DNA of 64,000 bases. Origin: Pareuzebyella sediminis (GTDB taxonomy: Bacteria; Bacteroidota; Bacteroidia; Flavobacteriales; Flavobacteriaceae). The DNA lies in NCBI RefSeq assembly GCF_008367235.1, contig NZ_VTZS01000005.1:1-64000 (forward strand), read 5' to 3'. The notes under the pieces are model-generated. The model saw only the letters and a list, made by a program, of their open reading frames with translations. It was not told where the DNA came from and made no database searches. Position 1 is the stretch's first letter; each line of letters starts with the position of its first letter. Both the position numbers and the translations under genes were made by a program. Positions 56,320-64,000 of the stretch are shown here, in pieces.

Positions 56320-57597
56320 TCAAAGCAAATCGATAAGTCTTTCCATGGCCATACCTCTGGAACCCTTGATAAGAATAGTCGCTTTTTTCGCTATAGGATT
56401 TTGCGATAGATAATCCTTCATCCGTTCGAATGAATCAAAGGAGGCTGTTTTAGTTGAGGTTCTATTAAAGTTGTTACCGATCAAAAAAGCCTTGTCCAAC
56501 TCCATTTTAGTTACCATATCGGCTATTTGCTGATGCTCCTCGGCGGCAGTTTCCCCTAACTCGAACATATCTCCTAAAAAGACAATTTTTTGATGAGCTT
56601 TTAGCTGTTGAAAGTTTTCAAGAGCCGCTTTCATACTGGTGGGATTGGCGTTATAGGCGTCCAGAATAATATGATGACCGTTTTTGGATAAAATTTGAGA
56701 ACGATTGTTTGCAGGGGTATACGCCTCTATAGCATCTTTTATTGCATCCGCTGAGACGTTGAAATACTTTCCAATAAGTATGGCAGCCGCACAATTGGTA
56801 AAGTTATAGCGTCCTATCAACTTGGTCTGTATGGTTTGGTTTTCAACTTCAATTTTCACAAAAGGGTCGGCGTCCAAAAGGTTGATTTTATAATATTGAT
56901 CTTTCTTTACACTGAACCCAAATTTCTTGACATAAAGGCCTAGCTTCATTTGTTGTATTTCATCATCGGCATTCATAAAGATAACCTTGTCATTGGCCAT
57001 TAGGTAATCGTAGAGTTCGCTTTTACCCTTAATAACCCCCTGCACTCCTCCAAAACCTTCGAGATGGGCCTTTCCAAAATTTGTTATATAACCAAAATCA
57101 GGTCTGGCCAGTGCGCTTAAAAACTCGATTTCCTTTTTGTGATTGGCCCCCATTTCGATGATGGCCATTTCGTCATTTTCCTTGATTGAAAGTAAGGTCA
57201 GCGGAACCCCGATATGGTTATTGAGGTTTCCTGCGGTCGCAGTGGTATTGTATTTTTTGGAAAGTACGGCATATATCAACTCTTTGGTGGTGGTTTTACC
57301 ATTACTACCTGTCAGGGCAATTACCTTAGCTTTTGAATTATTTCTATGAAAGGTGGCTAGATCTTGAAGACATTTCAATACGTTTTTGACCAGAAAGTGC
57401 CGATTTGAGGAGGCATACTCCTGCTCGTCCACAATTGCGTAGGCGGCCCCTTTTTCCAATGCTTCTGAAGCATATTCGTTTCCGTTAAAATTTTCACCTT
57501 TCAGCGCAAAAAAGATACAGTCTTCAGTGATTTTTCTCGTGTCGGTACAGATTTGGGGATGGGCCAAAAAATAGGGGTATAACTGGTCTACTGTCAT
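56320..57597 (-). CDS. murF: UDP-N-acetylmuramoyl-tripeptide--D-alanyl-D-alanine ligase
   Basis: A 425-residue Mur ligase. It has the substrate-binding N-domain (CTDTRKITEDCIFFALKGEN), the ATP loop ALTGSNGKTTTKELIYAVL, the metal/ATP central motif EMGANHKKEIEFL, ILDAYNANPTSMKAALENF and the C-terminal GDMFELGETAAEEHQQI. It adds the D-Ala-D-Ala end to the peptidoglycan precursor. It is downstream of gldJ on the same strand, with a terminator hairpin between them, and its stop lies 19 bases from that of the CusB-like gene. Confidence 0.96.
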   Translation of the reverse strand: MTVDQLYPYFLAHPQICTDTRKITEDCIFFALKGENFNGNEYASEALEKGAAYAIVDEQEYASSNRHFLVKNVLKCLQDLATFHRNNSKAKVIALTGSNGKTTTKELIYAVLSKKYNTTATAGNLNNHIGVPLTLLSIKENDEMAIIEMGANHKKEIEFLSALARPDFGYITNFGKAHLEGFGGVQGVIKGKSELYDYLMANDKVIFMNADDEIQQMKLGLYVKKFGFSVKKDQYYKINLLDADPFVKIEVENQTIQTKLIGRYNFTNCAAAILIGKYFNVSADAIKDAIEAYTPANNRSQILSKNGHHIILDAYNANPTSMKAALENFQQLKAHQKIVFLGDMFELGETAAEEHQQIADMVTKMELDKAFLIGNNFNRTSTKTASFDSFERMKDYLSQNPIAKKATILIKGSRGMAMERLIDLL

Positions 57598-57612
57598 GGG
57601 CTAAAAATATAA

Positions 57613-57642
57613 AAAAGTCCAGGTTGTTGTACCTGGACTTTT
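57613..57642 (-). terminator. Terminator behind gldJ
   Basis: A perfect 12-bp stem AAAAGTCCAGGT / ACCTGGACTTTT with a 6-base loop. On the minus strand it lies 22 bases after the gldJ stop and ends in a T run; it would also work on the other strand. Confidence 0.8.
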
Positions 57643-57664
57643 CGTTATTTTAAGGTAAAAAAGC

Positions 57665-59329
57665 TTATCTCGCTTTTTTGCCCCGTGGTGTTTTATTTTT
57701 CGTTTTCGATTTTGAACCTACCCTAGACATGGCACATCGAAAACCGATATAGTCGGTAGCCATATACTGTGGCAAATATCTTCTTTGGGCCGGGTCTAAC
57801 CAATACGCCCTGTCTCTCCATGAACCACCCTTGTATACTCGAACTTCATCATTAATCAAAGTTGTCCTGTTATTGGATGTATCATATTGACGAATCAGTT
57901 TCCCAGTGGAATCACGTTCTACATTATGTTTTGGAGAATTGTACATTTTACGGGCTTCTTTATCGTCTTCATCACTGAACTGGTCAAAGAACCTTGAGGA
58001 ACCCGGATCTCCATCGCGGTACCCTCTATTGTCACTGCTAGAAAAATTCGTTCTCAAGTAGGTTTCTTCCTCACCAATAGGCACCATAGCGATTTCACCG
58101 GGCAGATTAACTGCTACGACTTTTCCATTCGGAAGGGTATCGTAGACAATAGAATCCCTTAGTACATTTACCTTTCCATCTTCTCCGATGGCTGATTTCA
58201 TGTAAATGTTACCACGGTAATAGTTAAAATCACTTACCTCGTCATCGACAATAGGCCTGTAGACGTCAGCGACCCATTCGGCAACATTGCCCGCCATGTC
58301 ATAGAGTCCTAGGTCATTCGGTTTGTAAGACATCACTTCCGCTGTAATATCAGCCCCGTCATCCGACCATCCGGCAATTCCACCGTAATCTCCTTTTCCT
58401 TGTTTGAAGTTGGCTAATTGATCTCCTCTTCCGACGCGTTGGCCGTTACGGGTATAATCGCCATCCCAAGGATATTTTTTTCGTCCCCTGTAATTATTAT
58501 ACTCTCTGGTACCTTGATTCGCTTGAGCCGCATATTCCCATTCGGTCTCGGTGGGAAGCCTATATTCTGGCATGATTACACCACTACTACGCTTGGCAAA
58601 TGTACTGATGCTATCTTTTTTCTTATCCCCTTGAAGAGAGTCGATTTGCCCGTTGTAAACAGACTCTGGTCTGTTCAAATAGGCTTCGGTGCTGAATGTC
58701 CCCGCTATTTCACCTGTAGCGGCACGATATTTGGCATCCTCTGCCAAATAGCCTTCCCTTTCCAACATGATTTCGTTGACCCGGTCAGTACGCCATTCTG
58801 CAAATTGTGTTGCTTGAACCCAGTTTACTCCGACAACTGGATATTCTGCATAGGCAGGATGACGCAAGTAGTTGTTCGTCATTGTTTCATTAAATCCTAG
58901 TCGGTTTCTCCATACCAAGGTGTCGGGTAAGGCTCCGGTATAAATGTTGGCGTATTTTGGGTTTTCGGGAGGATATACACTTTTTAAATAGTCTAAATAC
59001 TCAAGATACATGACATTGGTGACTTCGGTTTCGTCCATATAGAAAGACTGTACGTGCTGAGAGGTGGGAGTGTTATTCCAGTCATGCATCACATCATCCT
59101 GTACTTTACCTTTAGTGAAAGTGCCGCCCTCAATAAACACAAGACCGGGAGCGGTTTCTTGCTCTTTGAAGTCAGTATTGTATTGAAAACCACCATCTTT
59201 GGAATTGATTTTCCAACCTGTGGCCCTCGATACGTTTTTAGATCCAGAGGATTTTTTACAGCTGGTCGCGGTGAGGCCTCCGGCAATGACTGCACAAGAA
59301 AGTACAACTTTGATAAACTGTTTCTTCAT
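57665..59329 (-). CDS. gldJ: Gliding motility lipoprotein GldJ
   Basis: A 554-residue lipoprotein (lipobox region LTATSC, about residue 24) with a formylglycine-generating-enzyme-like (SUMF1) fold: FIEGGTFTKG, HVQSFYMDETEVTNVMYLEY, PVVGVNWVQATQFAEWR, YRLPTETEWEYAAQANQG, LYDMAGNVAEWVADVY, YKGGSWRDRAYWLDPA and GFRCAM. GldJ is an essential part of the type IX secretion/gliding machinery of Flavobacteria. It diverges from porV, as in the core locus of the group. Its similarity to FGE does not mean it makes formylglycine for the sulfatases. Confidence 0.95.
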   Translation of the reverse strand: MKKQFIKVVLSCAVIAGGLTATSCKKSSGSKNVSRATGWKINSKDGGFQYNTDFKEQETAPGLVFIEGGTFTKGKVQDDVMHDWNNTPTSQHVQSFYMDETEVTNVMYLEYLDYLKSVYPPENPKYANIYTGALPDTLVWRNRLGFNETMTNNYLRHPAYAEYPVVGVNWVQATQFAEWRTDRVNEIMLEREGYLAEDAKYRAATGEIAGTFSTEAYLNRPESVYNGQIDSLQGDKKKDSISTFAKRSSGVIMPEYRLPTETEWEYAAQANQGTREYNNYRGRKKYPWDGDYTRNGQRVGRGDQLANFKQGKGDYGGIAGWSDDGADITAEVMSYKPNDLGLYDMAGNVAEWVADVYRPIVDDEVSDFNYYRGNIYMKSAIGEDGKVNVLRDSIVYDTLPNGKVVAVNLPGEIAMVPIGEEETYLRTNFSSSDNRGYRDGDPGSSRFFDQFSDEDDKEARKMYNSPKHNVERDSTGKLIRQYDTSNNRTTLINDEVRVYKGGSWRDRAYWLDPAQRRYLPQYMATDYIGFRCAMSRVGSKSKTKNKTPRGKKAR

Positions 59330-60004
59330 AATTAGGACTTGAGTTCAAATCGGCCGACTACCCTAGAAAAGCCAGTCGAAAAATTTGTATTTTGATTAAA
59401 TTTTTAGTGTCGCTTTCGGCATATTAAACGATGTTTTGCACATAATATTTTGTATGCCAAAAAAAATGTTTGACCAAAAGAATAGGCCGTGGTTCGATAA
59501 AACGCATGGCTTTCTAAAGGTCATAACGGCATATTTATAAATCTAGTATGATTTCTAAGGTTTCTTTTGCGTTTAACATGAGAAAAAAATAATACTGAAA
59601 ATGTACCGTAAAACCAAATTTCAACCAAGGGTTCTTTAGATGGCACATGACATTGTCACGGACTCTTATTGGAAGTTGCTAGTGATTTTATTCAATTTTT
59701 TTGGATTATTAAACATTATCGATAAGAGTATATCCCAAAAATGGTTGAATTCTTAGTTGTTTTAGGAGTTATTTTTAAAGCTCAACTGCAGACATTTGTG
59801 ACCATTTAAAGTCATACCACAAATTAAAGGGTACGGGCCAAATGTTTCCTTATTTTTGTAAAAGGGAGCAAATACGGAAATAATATGCATTGCGTATATA
59901 AGATAATTCCAAAAAGCCCGTTTAGATGTAATACACCTAATTTATTTTTAGGTTGAGCCACTATTTATGATATTTGACCGATTAAATTCTAGATTTAATT
60001 TAAA
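59330..60004. promoter_or_regulatory. Divergent gldJ-porV gap, where porU would be expected
   Basis: No gene is seen in these 675 AT-rich bases. In Flavobacterium johnsoniae the sortase gene porU lies between gldJ and porV; here it is absent and I see no porU fragment. TATTTTTG (59851-59858) fits the -7 consensus on the porV strand, 146 bases before its ATG, with no clear -33 box. Confidence 0.5.
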
Positions 60005-61156
60005 ATGAAAAAATCTTTACTAATTATTTTGATGGCTTTGGCGGGTGAACTATCTGCACAAGATATCGAAAACCGAGTAATTACCACTGCCGTTCCTTTT
60101 CTTACAATTTCGGCCGACGCTAGAGCTTCAGGAATGGGCGATATGGGTGTGGCAACTTCTACCGATGCCTTTTCGCAACAATGGAATCCGGCCAAGTTTG
60201 CCTTTGCAGAGCGGAAAATGGGAATTGGTATTGGCTATACACCTTATTTAAGCAATACCGTTTCGGGCATTGGCCTTTTGAACGCCAGTTATTTCAATAA
60301 AATTAATGACCAAAGTGCATTTGCCGTTAATCTTCGGTATTTCACTTTGGGGGAAATTGAATTGAGGGATAGTTTCGACGACGTCGGCACAATTGTAAAG
60401 CCGAATGAACTGTCTTTAGACGGGTCGTATTCACTTAAACTGAGCCCTACGTTTTCTATGGCGGTAGCTGGAAGATATATCCGTTCTAATTTAAAGTTTC
60501 CTTCAACCAGTAGTATAGATGCCCAACCGGGAAGCACTTTTGCTGTGGACGTAGCCGGTTTTTACCGATCACCTGAAATTGCCTATAATACTTTTGATGG
60601 GAGATGGAGAGCTGGTTTTAATATTTCCAACATTGGCGGAAAGATAGCCTATGATCAAAATGGCCAAAACAATTTTATTCCTGCAAACCTGAAATTCGGC
60701 GTTGGTTTCGATTTTATCTTGGATCAGGATAATGTGCTTGGCTTCACCACCGAATTCAACAAGCTTTTGGTACCTACACCACAGGATTTTGACGGGGACG
60801 GTGATTTAGATGCGGAAGATAACGACGAATACCAAAGCATCGGATTTTTGAGCGGTGCCTTTAAATCTTTTGGAGATGCTCCCGATGGATTCAGTGAAGA
60901 ACTAAAGGAGATTACATGGGCATTGGGTGCGGAGTATAGTTATCAACAGGCATTTATGTTCCGTGCAGGATATTTCAACGAAAGTGATATGAAAGGATAT
61001 CGTAAGTTCTTTACGATGGGTGCGGGCTTTAAGTTTAGGTCGGCACAAGTTGATTTGTCTTATCTTTTCTCAACTTCTAGAATTACCAACCCTGTTGAGA
61101 ATTCACTTCGCTTTTCCCTTACGTTCAACTTGGGAGAGGAGTTCTTGAATGACTAG
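60005..61156 (+). CDS. porV: Type IX secretion outer-membrane protein PorV (LptO)
   Basis: A 383-residue outer-membrane beta-barrel. It has a signal peptide (ending near ELSAQ), then the PorV signature ASGMGDMGVATSTDAFSQQW, a glycine-rich barrel (NISNIGGKIAYDQNGQN) and a terminal LRFSLTFNLGEEF. PorV shuttles cargo proteins with type IX C-terminal domains to the cell-surface sortase complex. Its usual partner porU is not next to it here. It is followed by a strong terminator and cdd. Confidence 0.95.
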   Translation: MKKSLLIILMALAGELSAQDIENRVITTAVPFLTISADARASGMGDMGVATSTDAFSQQWNPAKFAFAERKMGIGIGYTPYLSNTVSGIGLLNASYFNKINDQSAFAVNLRYFTLGEIELRDSFDDVGTIVKPNELSLDGSYSLKLSPTFSMAVAGRYIRSNLKFPSTSSIDAQPGSTFAVDVAGFYRSPEIAYNTFDGRWRAGFNISNIGGKIAYDQNGQNNFIPANLKFGVGFDFILDQDNVLGFTTEFNKLLVPTPQDFDGDGDLDAEDNDEYQSIGFLSGAFKSFGDAPDGFSEELKEITWALGAEYSYQQAFMFRAGYFNESDMKGYRKFFTMGAGFKFRSAQVDLSYLFSTSRITNPVENSLRFSLTFNLGEEFLND

Positions 61157-61175
61157 AACCGGAAAAAGAAATTTT

Positions 61176-61206
61176 AAAACCTGCATCATGCAGGTTTTAT
61201 ATTTTT
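61176..61206 (+). terminator. Terminator behind porV
   Basis: A perfect stem AAAACCTGCA / TGCAGGTTTT with a 3-base loop followed by ATATTTTT, 20 bases after the porV stop. Confidence 0.85.
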
Positions 61207-61232
61207 AGGAAATGTCTTGTGATGGGCGAGGT

Positions 61233-61715
61233 ATGAGAAAACAAAAAATAGAATTCGAAATAACGGTCTATGAATCTTTGACCGATCTTTCCGAGAATGA
61301 CCGTCAATTGATGGAAAAAGCAATAGCTTCTAGAGCAAAGGCTTATGCACCTTATTCGGGATTTCAGGTCGGGGCAGCAGTGGCATTGATCAACGGGGAA
61401 GTAGTGATTGGCAACAATCAGGAAAATGCCTCCTATCCGTCCGGTTTATGTGCTGAGCGCGTCGCCATTTTTCAGGCCGGCGCAAAGTTTCCAGGGATTA
61501 CAATCGAATCTATTGCAATAACCGCCGCTTCGAAGAACCATTCCGTAAACCATCCGGTGGCCCCATGTGGTAATTGTCGTCAGTCGATGCTCGAATACGA
61601 GGTAAGACAAACTGCACCCATTCGCGTACTTTTTATGGGCGAGAATGGTGAGGTCTTCAAATGCAATGCCGTAGGCGATATGCTTCCATTTGGCTTTGAT
61701 AGCTCCTTTTTATAG
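61233..61715 (+). CDS. cdd: Cytidine deaminase
   Basis: A 160-residue zinc enzyme that deaminates cytidine and deoxycytidine to uridine forms. The zinc/catalytic motifs are both present: CAERVAIFQAG (His replaced by Cys as in short Cdd) and PCGNCRQSMLE; the loop AYAPYSGFQVGAAV and NQENASYPSGL are typical. The frame is open to an ATG at 61212, but that start would fall right behind the porV terminator; the ATG at 61233 gives a normal N-terminus, so I use it. Part of the conserved porV-cdd-pdhA order. Confidence 0.93.
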   Translation: MRKQKIEFEITVYESLTDLSENDRQLMEKAIASRAKAYAPYSGFQVGAAVALINGEVVIGNNQENASYPSGLCAERVAIFQAGAKFPGITIESIAITAASKNHSVNHPVAPCGNCRQSMLEYEVRQTAPIRVLFMGENGEVFKCNAVGDMLPFGFDSSFL

Positions 61716-61869
61716 TAGTATAAAGAAGGGAGGCCTCAAATTCAATCAAACCTTTTTCTTCAATTTTTTTCAACTATTGATTTAATATGTATTTTTGTTT
61801 TTCTTGTCCGGTCCGAGTGTCATCGGAATCGAAACAGGATGTTTATAAAATCCTAATTAAATAGCATCG
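61716..61869 (+). promoter_or_regulatory. Upstream region of pdhA with candidate -7 box
   Basis: TATTTTTG (61790-61797) fits TAnnTTTG 72 bases before pdhA; the -33 element is not clear. A short inverted segment (GTCCGGTCCGAGTG ... CATCGGA) lies in the leader. Confidence 0.4.
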
Positions 61870-62868
61870 ATGAAAGAAATCACCAAGGAAGTATATCTTA
61901 AATGGTATGAAGATATGTTGTTCTGGCGCAAGTTTGAAGACAAGCTGGCACAGGTATACATTCAACAAAAGGTTAGAGGTTTTTTACATTTGTATAATGG
62001 GCAAGAAGCCGTTCTTGCAGGCTCTCTACATGCCATGGACCTTACAAAGGACCGTATGATTACTGCCTATAGAAATCACGTTCAGCCCATAGGGATGGGC
62101 GTAGATCCAAAAAAAGTAATGGCGGAACTCTACGGTAAGGTCACCGGCACATCAAAGGGCATGGGCGGTTCGATGCATATTTTTTCGAAAGAACACCGTT
62201 TTCACGGGGGCCATGGTATCGTCGGAGGGCAAATTCCTTTAGGTGCAGGTATGGCTTTTGGAGACAAGTATTTTGAACGGGATAATGTAACCCTTTGTTA
62301 TATGGGAGATGGTGCCGTTCGCCAAGGATCGTTTCACGAGGCTCTGAACCTAGCGATGCTATGGCAGCTTCCCGTAGTTTTTATTTGTGAAAATAATGGG
62401 TACGCCATGGGAACTTCTGTAGCAAGAACTTCACATTCCACTGAAATCTGGAAACTAGGATTGGGTTATGAAATGCCATGTGGACCGGTAGACGGTATGG
62501 ACCCAGTGACAGTGGCCCAAGAAGTGAGCAAGGCCATAGAACGAGCAAGAACCGGTGGCGGTCCCACTTTCTTGGAAATGAAAACGTATCGATACCGAGG
62601 ACATTCTATGTCAGATGCACAACATTATCGTACTAAAGAGGAAGTACAGGAATATCAAAAAATAGACCCTATTACTCAAGTGCTCGATGTAATCAAAGAA
62701 AATGAATACGCGACCGAAGAAGAAATCAAGGCCATAGACAAGGCGGTGAAGGAAAGGGTTTCCGAATGCGAGAAATTCGCCGACGAATCAGATTATCCTC
62801 CGGCCGAACAATTATATGATATGGTCTATGAGCAAGAAGATTTTCCGTTTGTACAACATAAACTATAG
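61870..62868 (+). CDS. pdhA: Pyruvate dehydrogenase E1 component, alpha subunit
   Basis: A 332-residue thiamine-diphosphate-binding E1 alpha subunit. It has FLHLYNGQEAVLAGSLHAM, TAYRNHVQPIGMG, KGMGGSMHIFSKEHRFHGGH, the ThDP motif GDGAVRQGSFHEALN ... NNGYAMGTSV, and the phosphorylation-loop-like YRYRGHSMSDAQHYR. With E1 beta, E2 and E3 it turns pyruvate into acetyl-CoA. The pdhC gene follows after 4 bases; the beta subunit gene is not next to it in this window. Confidence 0.95.
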   Translation: MKEITKEVYLKWYEDMLFWRKFEDKLAQVYIQQKVRGFLHLYNGQEAVLAGSLHAMDLTKDRMITAYRNHVQPIGMGVDPKKVMAELYGKVTGTSKGMGGSMHIFSKEHRFHGGHGIVGGQIPLGAGMAFGDKYFERDNVTLCYMGDGAVRQGSFHEALNLAMLWQLPVVFICENNGYAMGTSVARTSHSTEIWKLGLGYEMPCGPVDGMDPVTVAQEVSKAIERARTGGGPTFLEMKTYRYRGHSMSDAQHYRTKEEVQEYQKIDPITQVLDVIKENEYATEEEIKAIDKAVKERVSECEKFADESDYPPAEQLYDMVYEQEDFPFVQHKL

Positions 62869-62872
62869 GTAA

Positions 62873-64000
62873 ATGGCAGAAGTTATAAACATGCCCCGAT
62901 TGAGCGATACCATGGAAGAAGGTACCGTAGCTAAGTGGCTAAAGCAAGTTGGTGATAAAGTTGAAGAGGGTGATATTTTGGCGGAAATCGAGACCGATAA
63001 AGCTACCATGGAATTTGAATCGTTCTATGAAGGTACCCTATTGCATATTGGTATCGAAGAAGGTGACGGCGCCCCGGTAGATTCATTATTGGCAATCATA
63101 GGAGAAGAAGGAGAAGATATTTCCGGCTTGTTGAACGGTAGCGCCGATGCATCGGATAAGAAGGAAGACGATGCCTCTACTGAAGAAACTTCAGAACAAG
63201 ACGCAGTTTCCGAAGATGATTCCGATAGTAGTGGTAAAAGTACTTCATCCGATACTGGAAGCGTAGCGGAAATTCCGGAGGGTGTTGAAGTTATCAAGAT
63301 GCCAAGGTTGAGCGATACGATGGAAGAGGGAACAGTGGCAACATGGCTCAAGAAAGTAGGCGATGAGGTCGAAGAAGGCGATATTCTTGCAGAAATCGAA
63401 ACGGACAAAGCTACCATGGAATTTGAATCGTTCTATTCGGGTACCTTGTTGTACATTGGCATACAGGAAGGCGAATCTTCTCCTGTAGATGCAATTCTTG
63501 CCGTTATCGGCCCTGAAGGGACGGATGTAGACGCCGTTTTGAGTTCTAAACCCGCTGATGGAGAGAAGAAATCGAGCGAAGACAAGACCAAGGAAGTCAA
63601 ATCAGAGGATAAGCCAACAGAAGCTGACAAAGATACGGGCTCTAAAGCCGTAGGTGACGATCAGCGTATTTTTGCTTCGCCCTTGGCCAAAAAAATAGCC
63701 GAGGACAAAGGGATTGACTTATCGGAAATTTCCGGTTCGGGAGACAATGGAAGAATCGTAAAAAAGGACATAGAGAACTATAAGCCTGCCGCAAAAAAAG
63801 AGACTCCGAAAGAAACGGAAGCGGCTCCCCAAGCTTCGGCAGAGCGCAAGACACCTGACCCTGTAGCCCTTCCTGTCGGGGAAGAGCGTTCCGAAGACGT
63901 GAAGAATTCGCAAATGCGTAAAACAATCGCTAAGCGGTTGGCAGAGTCGAAATTTACCGCGCCCCATTACTACCTGACAATTGAGGTAAATATGGAAAAC
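62873..64000 (+). CDS. pdhC: Pyruvate dehydrogenase E2 (dihydrolipoamide acetyltransferase), 3' truncated by window end
   Basis: The frame is open from ATG 62873 to the window end (376 codons). It begins with two near-identical lipoyl domains, each with MPRLSDTMEEGTVA, EIETDKATMEFESFY (lipoylated Lys in DKA), linked by acidic Ser/Glu/Asp-rich hinges. An E3-binding domain follows (RIFASPLAKKIAEDKGIDLS ... GSGDNGRIVKKDIE), then a second hinge and the start of the catalytic domain (MRKTIAKRLAESK). It starts 4 bases after pdhA, one operon. Confidence 0.95.
   Translation, partial: MAEVINMPRLSDTMEEGTVAKWLKQVGDKVEEGDILAEIETDKATMEFESFYEGTLLHIGIEEGDGAPVDSLLAIIGEEGEDISGLLNGSADASDKKEDDASTEETSEQDAVSEDDSDSSGKSTSSDTGSVAEIPEGVEVIKMPRLSDTMEEGTVATWLKKVGDEVEEGDILAEIETDKATMEFESFYSGTLLYIGIQEGESSPVDAILAVIGPEGTDVDAVLSSKPADGEKKSSEDKTKEVKSEDKPTEADKDTGSKAVGDDQRIFASPLAKKIAEDKGIDLSEISGSGDNGRIVKKDIENYKPAAKKETPKETEAAPQASAERKTPDPVALPVGEERSEDVKNSQMRKTIAKRLAESKFTAPHYYLTIEVNMEN

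Noticed and set aside
50139-56320. Genomic island with an attachment site at tRNA-Val(GAC)
   Set aside because: No copy of the tRNA 3' end was found near 56.3 kb and no integrase is present, so an integrative element cannot be supported.
57665-59329. GldJ as the formylglycine-generating enzyme for the five sulfatases
   Set aside because: It has the same fold, but locus, lipoprotein signal and motifs match GldJ, and I see no paired catalytic cysteines; only the GFRCA cysteine typical of the fold is present.
1-64000. CRISPR arrays, insertion sequences, transposases or phage genes
   Set aside because: No regular short repeats with spacers, transposase motifs or phage structural genes were seen in the read.

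Overview
The window looks like a chromosomal segment of a marine member of the Bacteroidota, most likely family Flavobacteriaceae. The evidence is a gldJ/porV gliding and type IX secretion locus, a SusC/SusD pair, several promoters of the Bacteroidota type (TAnnTTTG at -7), many lipoproteins, a moderate-to-low GC content and a large sulfatase set. The genus cannot be fixed from the sequence alone.

Layout. The first 60 bases are the 3' end of a 5S rRNA with its terminator. About 0.5-31.2 kb is one accessory catabolic region. It holds two divergent VCBS/FG-GAP lipoproteins (one with a heme c motif), a minus-strand unit (a multidomain PVC-type heme c protein, then SusC, then SusD), an AraC-type regulator, and a plus-strand run of ten genes. 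The run is: ketose 3-epimerase-like TIM barrel, ThuA-domain lipoprotein, sulfatase, lactate/glycolate-type permease, FAD/Fe-S 2-hydroxyacid dehydrogenase, class V aminotransferase, then four more sulfatases. There is no recognisable glycoside hydrolase or polysaccharide lyase. The locus therefore looks like a SusCD-dependent system for a sulfated, probably small, substrate whose carbon may leave as a 2-hydroxy acid.

From 31.3 to 45 kb the content is mostly housekeeping: glutamate synthase (gltB, gltD), an acyl-CoA dehydrogenase, a Glu/Leu/Phe/Val-type dehydrogenase, a NhaD Na+/H+ antiporter, ExbB-ExbD-TonB and folC. Two valine tRNAs, anticodons TAC (45.1 kb) and GAC (50.1 kb), bracket a planctomycete-style pair: a DUF1501 protein and a PSCyt1-PSCyt2-LamG-PSD1 cytochrome lipoprotein. 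A copper/silver-type RND efflux pair (CusA and CusB-like) follows the second tRNA.

From 56.3 kb to the end is a flavobacterial core block: murF and gldJ on the minus strand, then porV, cdd, pdhA and the start of pdhC on the plus strand. The type IX sortase gene porU, which separates gldJ and porV in Flavobacterium johnsoniae, is missing here; a 675-base gap without a clear gene takes its place.

How the parts fit. SusCD would import the substrate, powered by TonB-ExbBD. Sulfatases, mostly lipid-anchored, would remove sulfate. The epimerase, ThuA protein and heme c proteins could act on the sugar or polyol part. The permease, dehydrogenase and aminotransferase would take a 2-hydroxy acid to a 2-oxo acid and then an amino acid. 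AraC is the only regulator seen. The pathway as a whole is inference; the gene families are read from the sequence.
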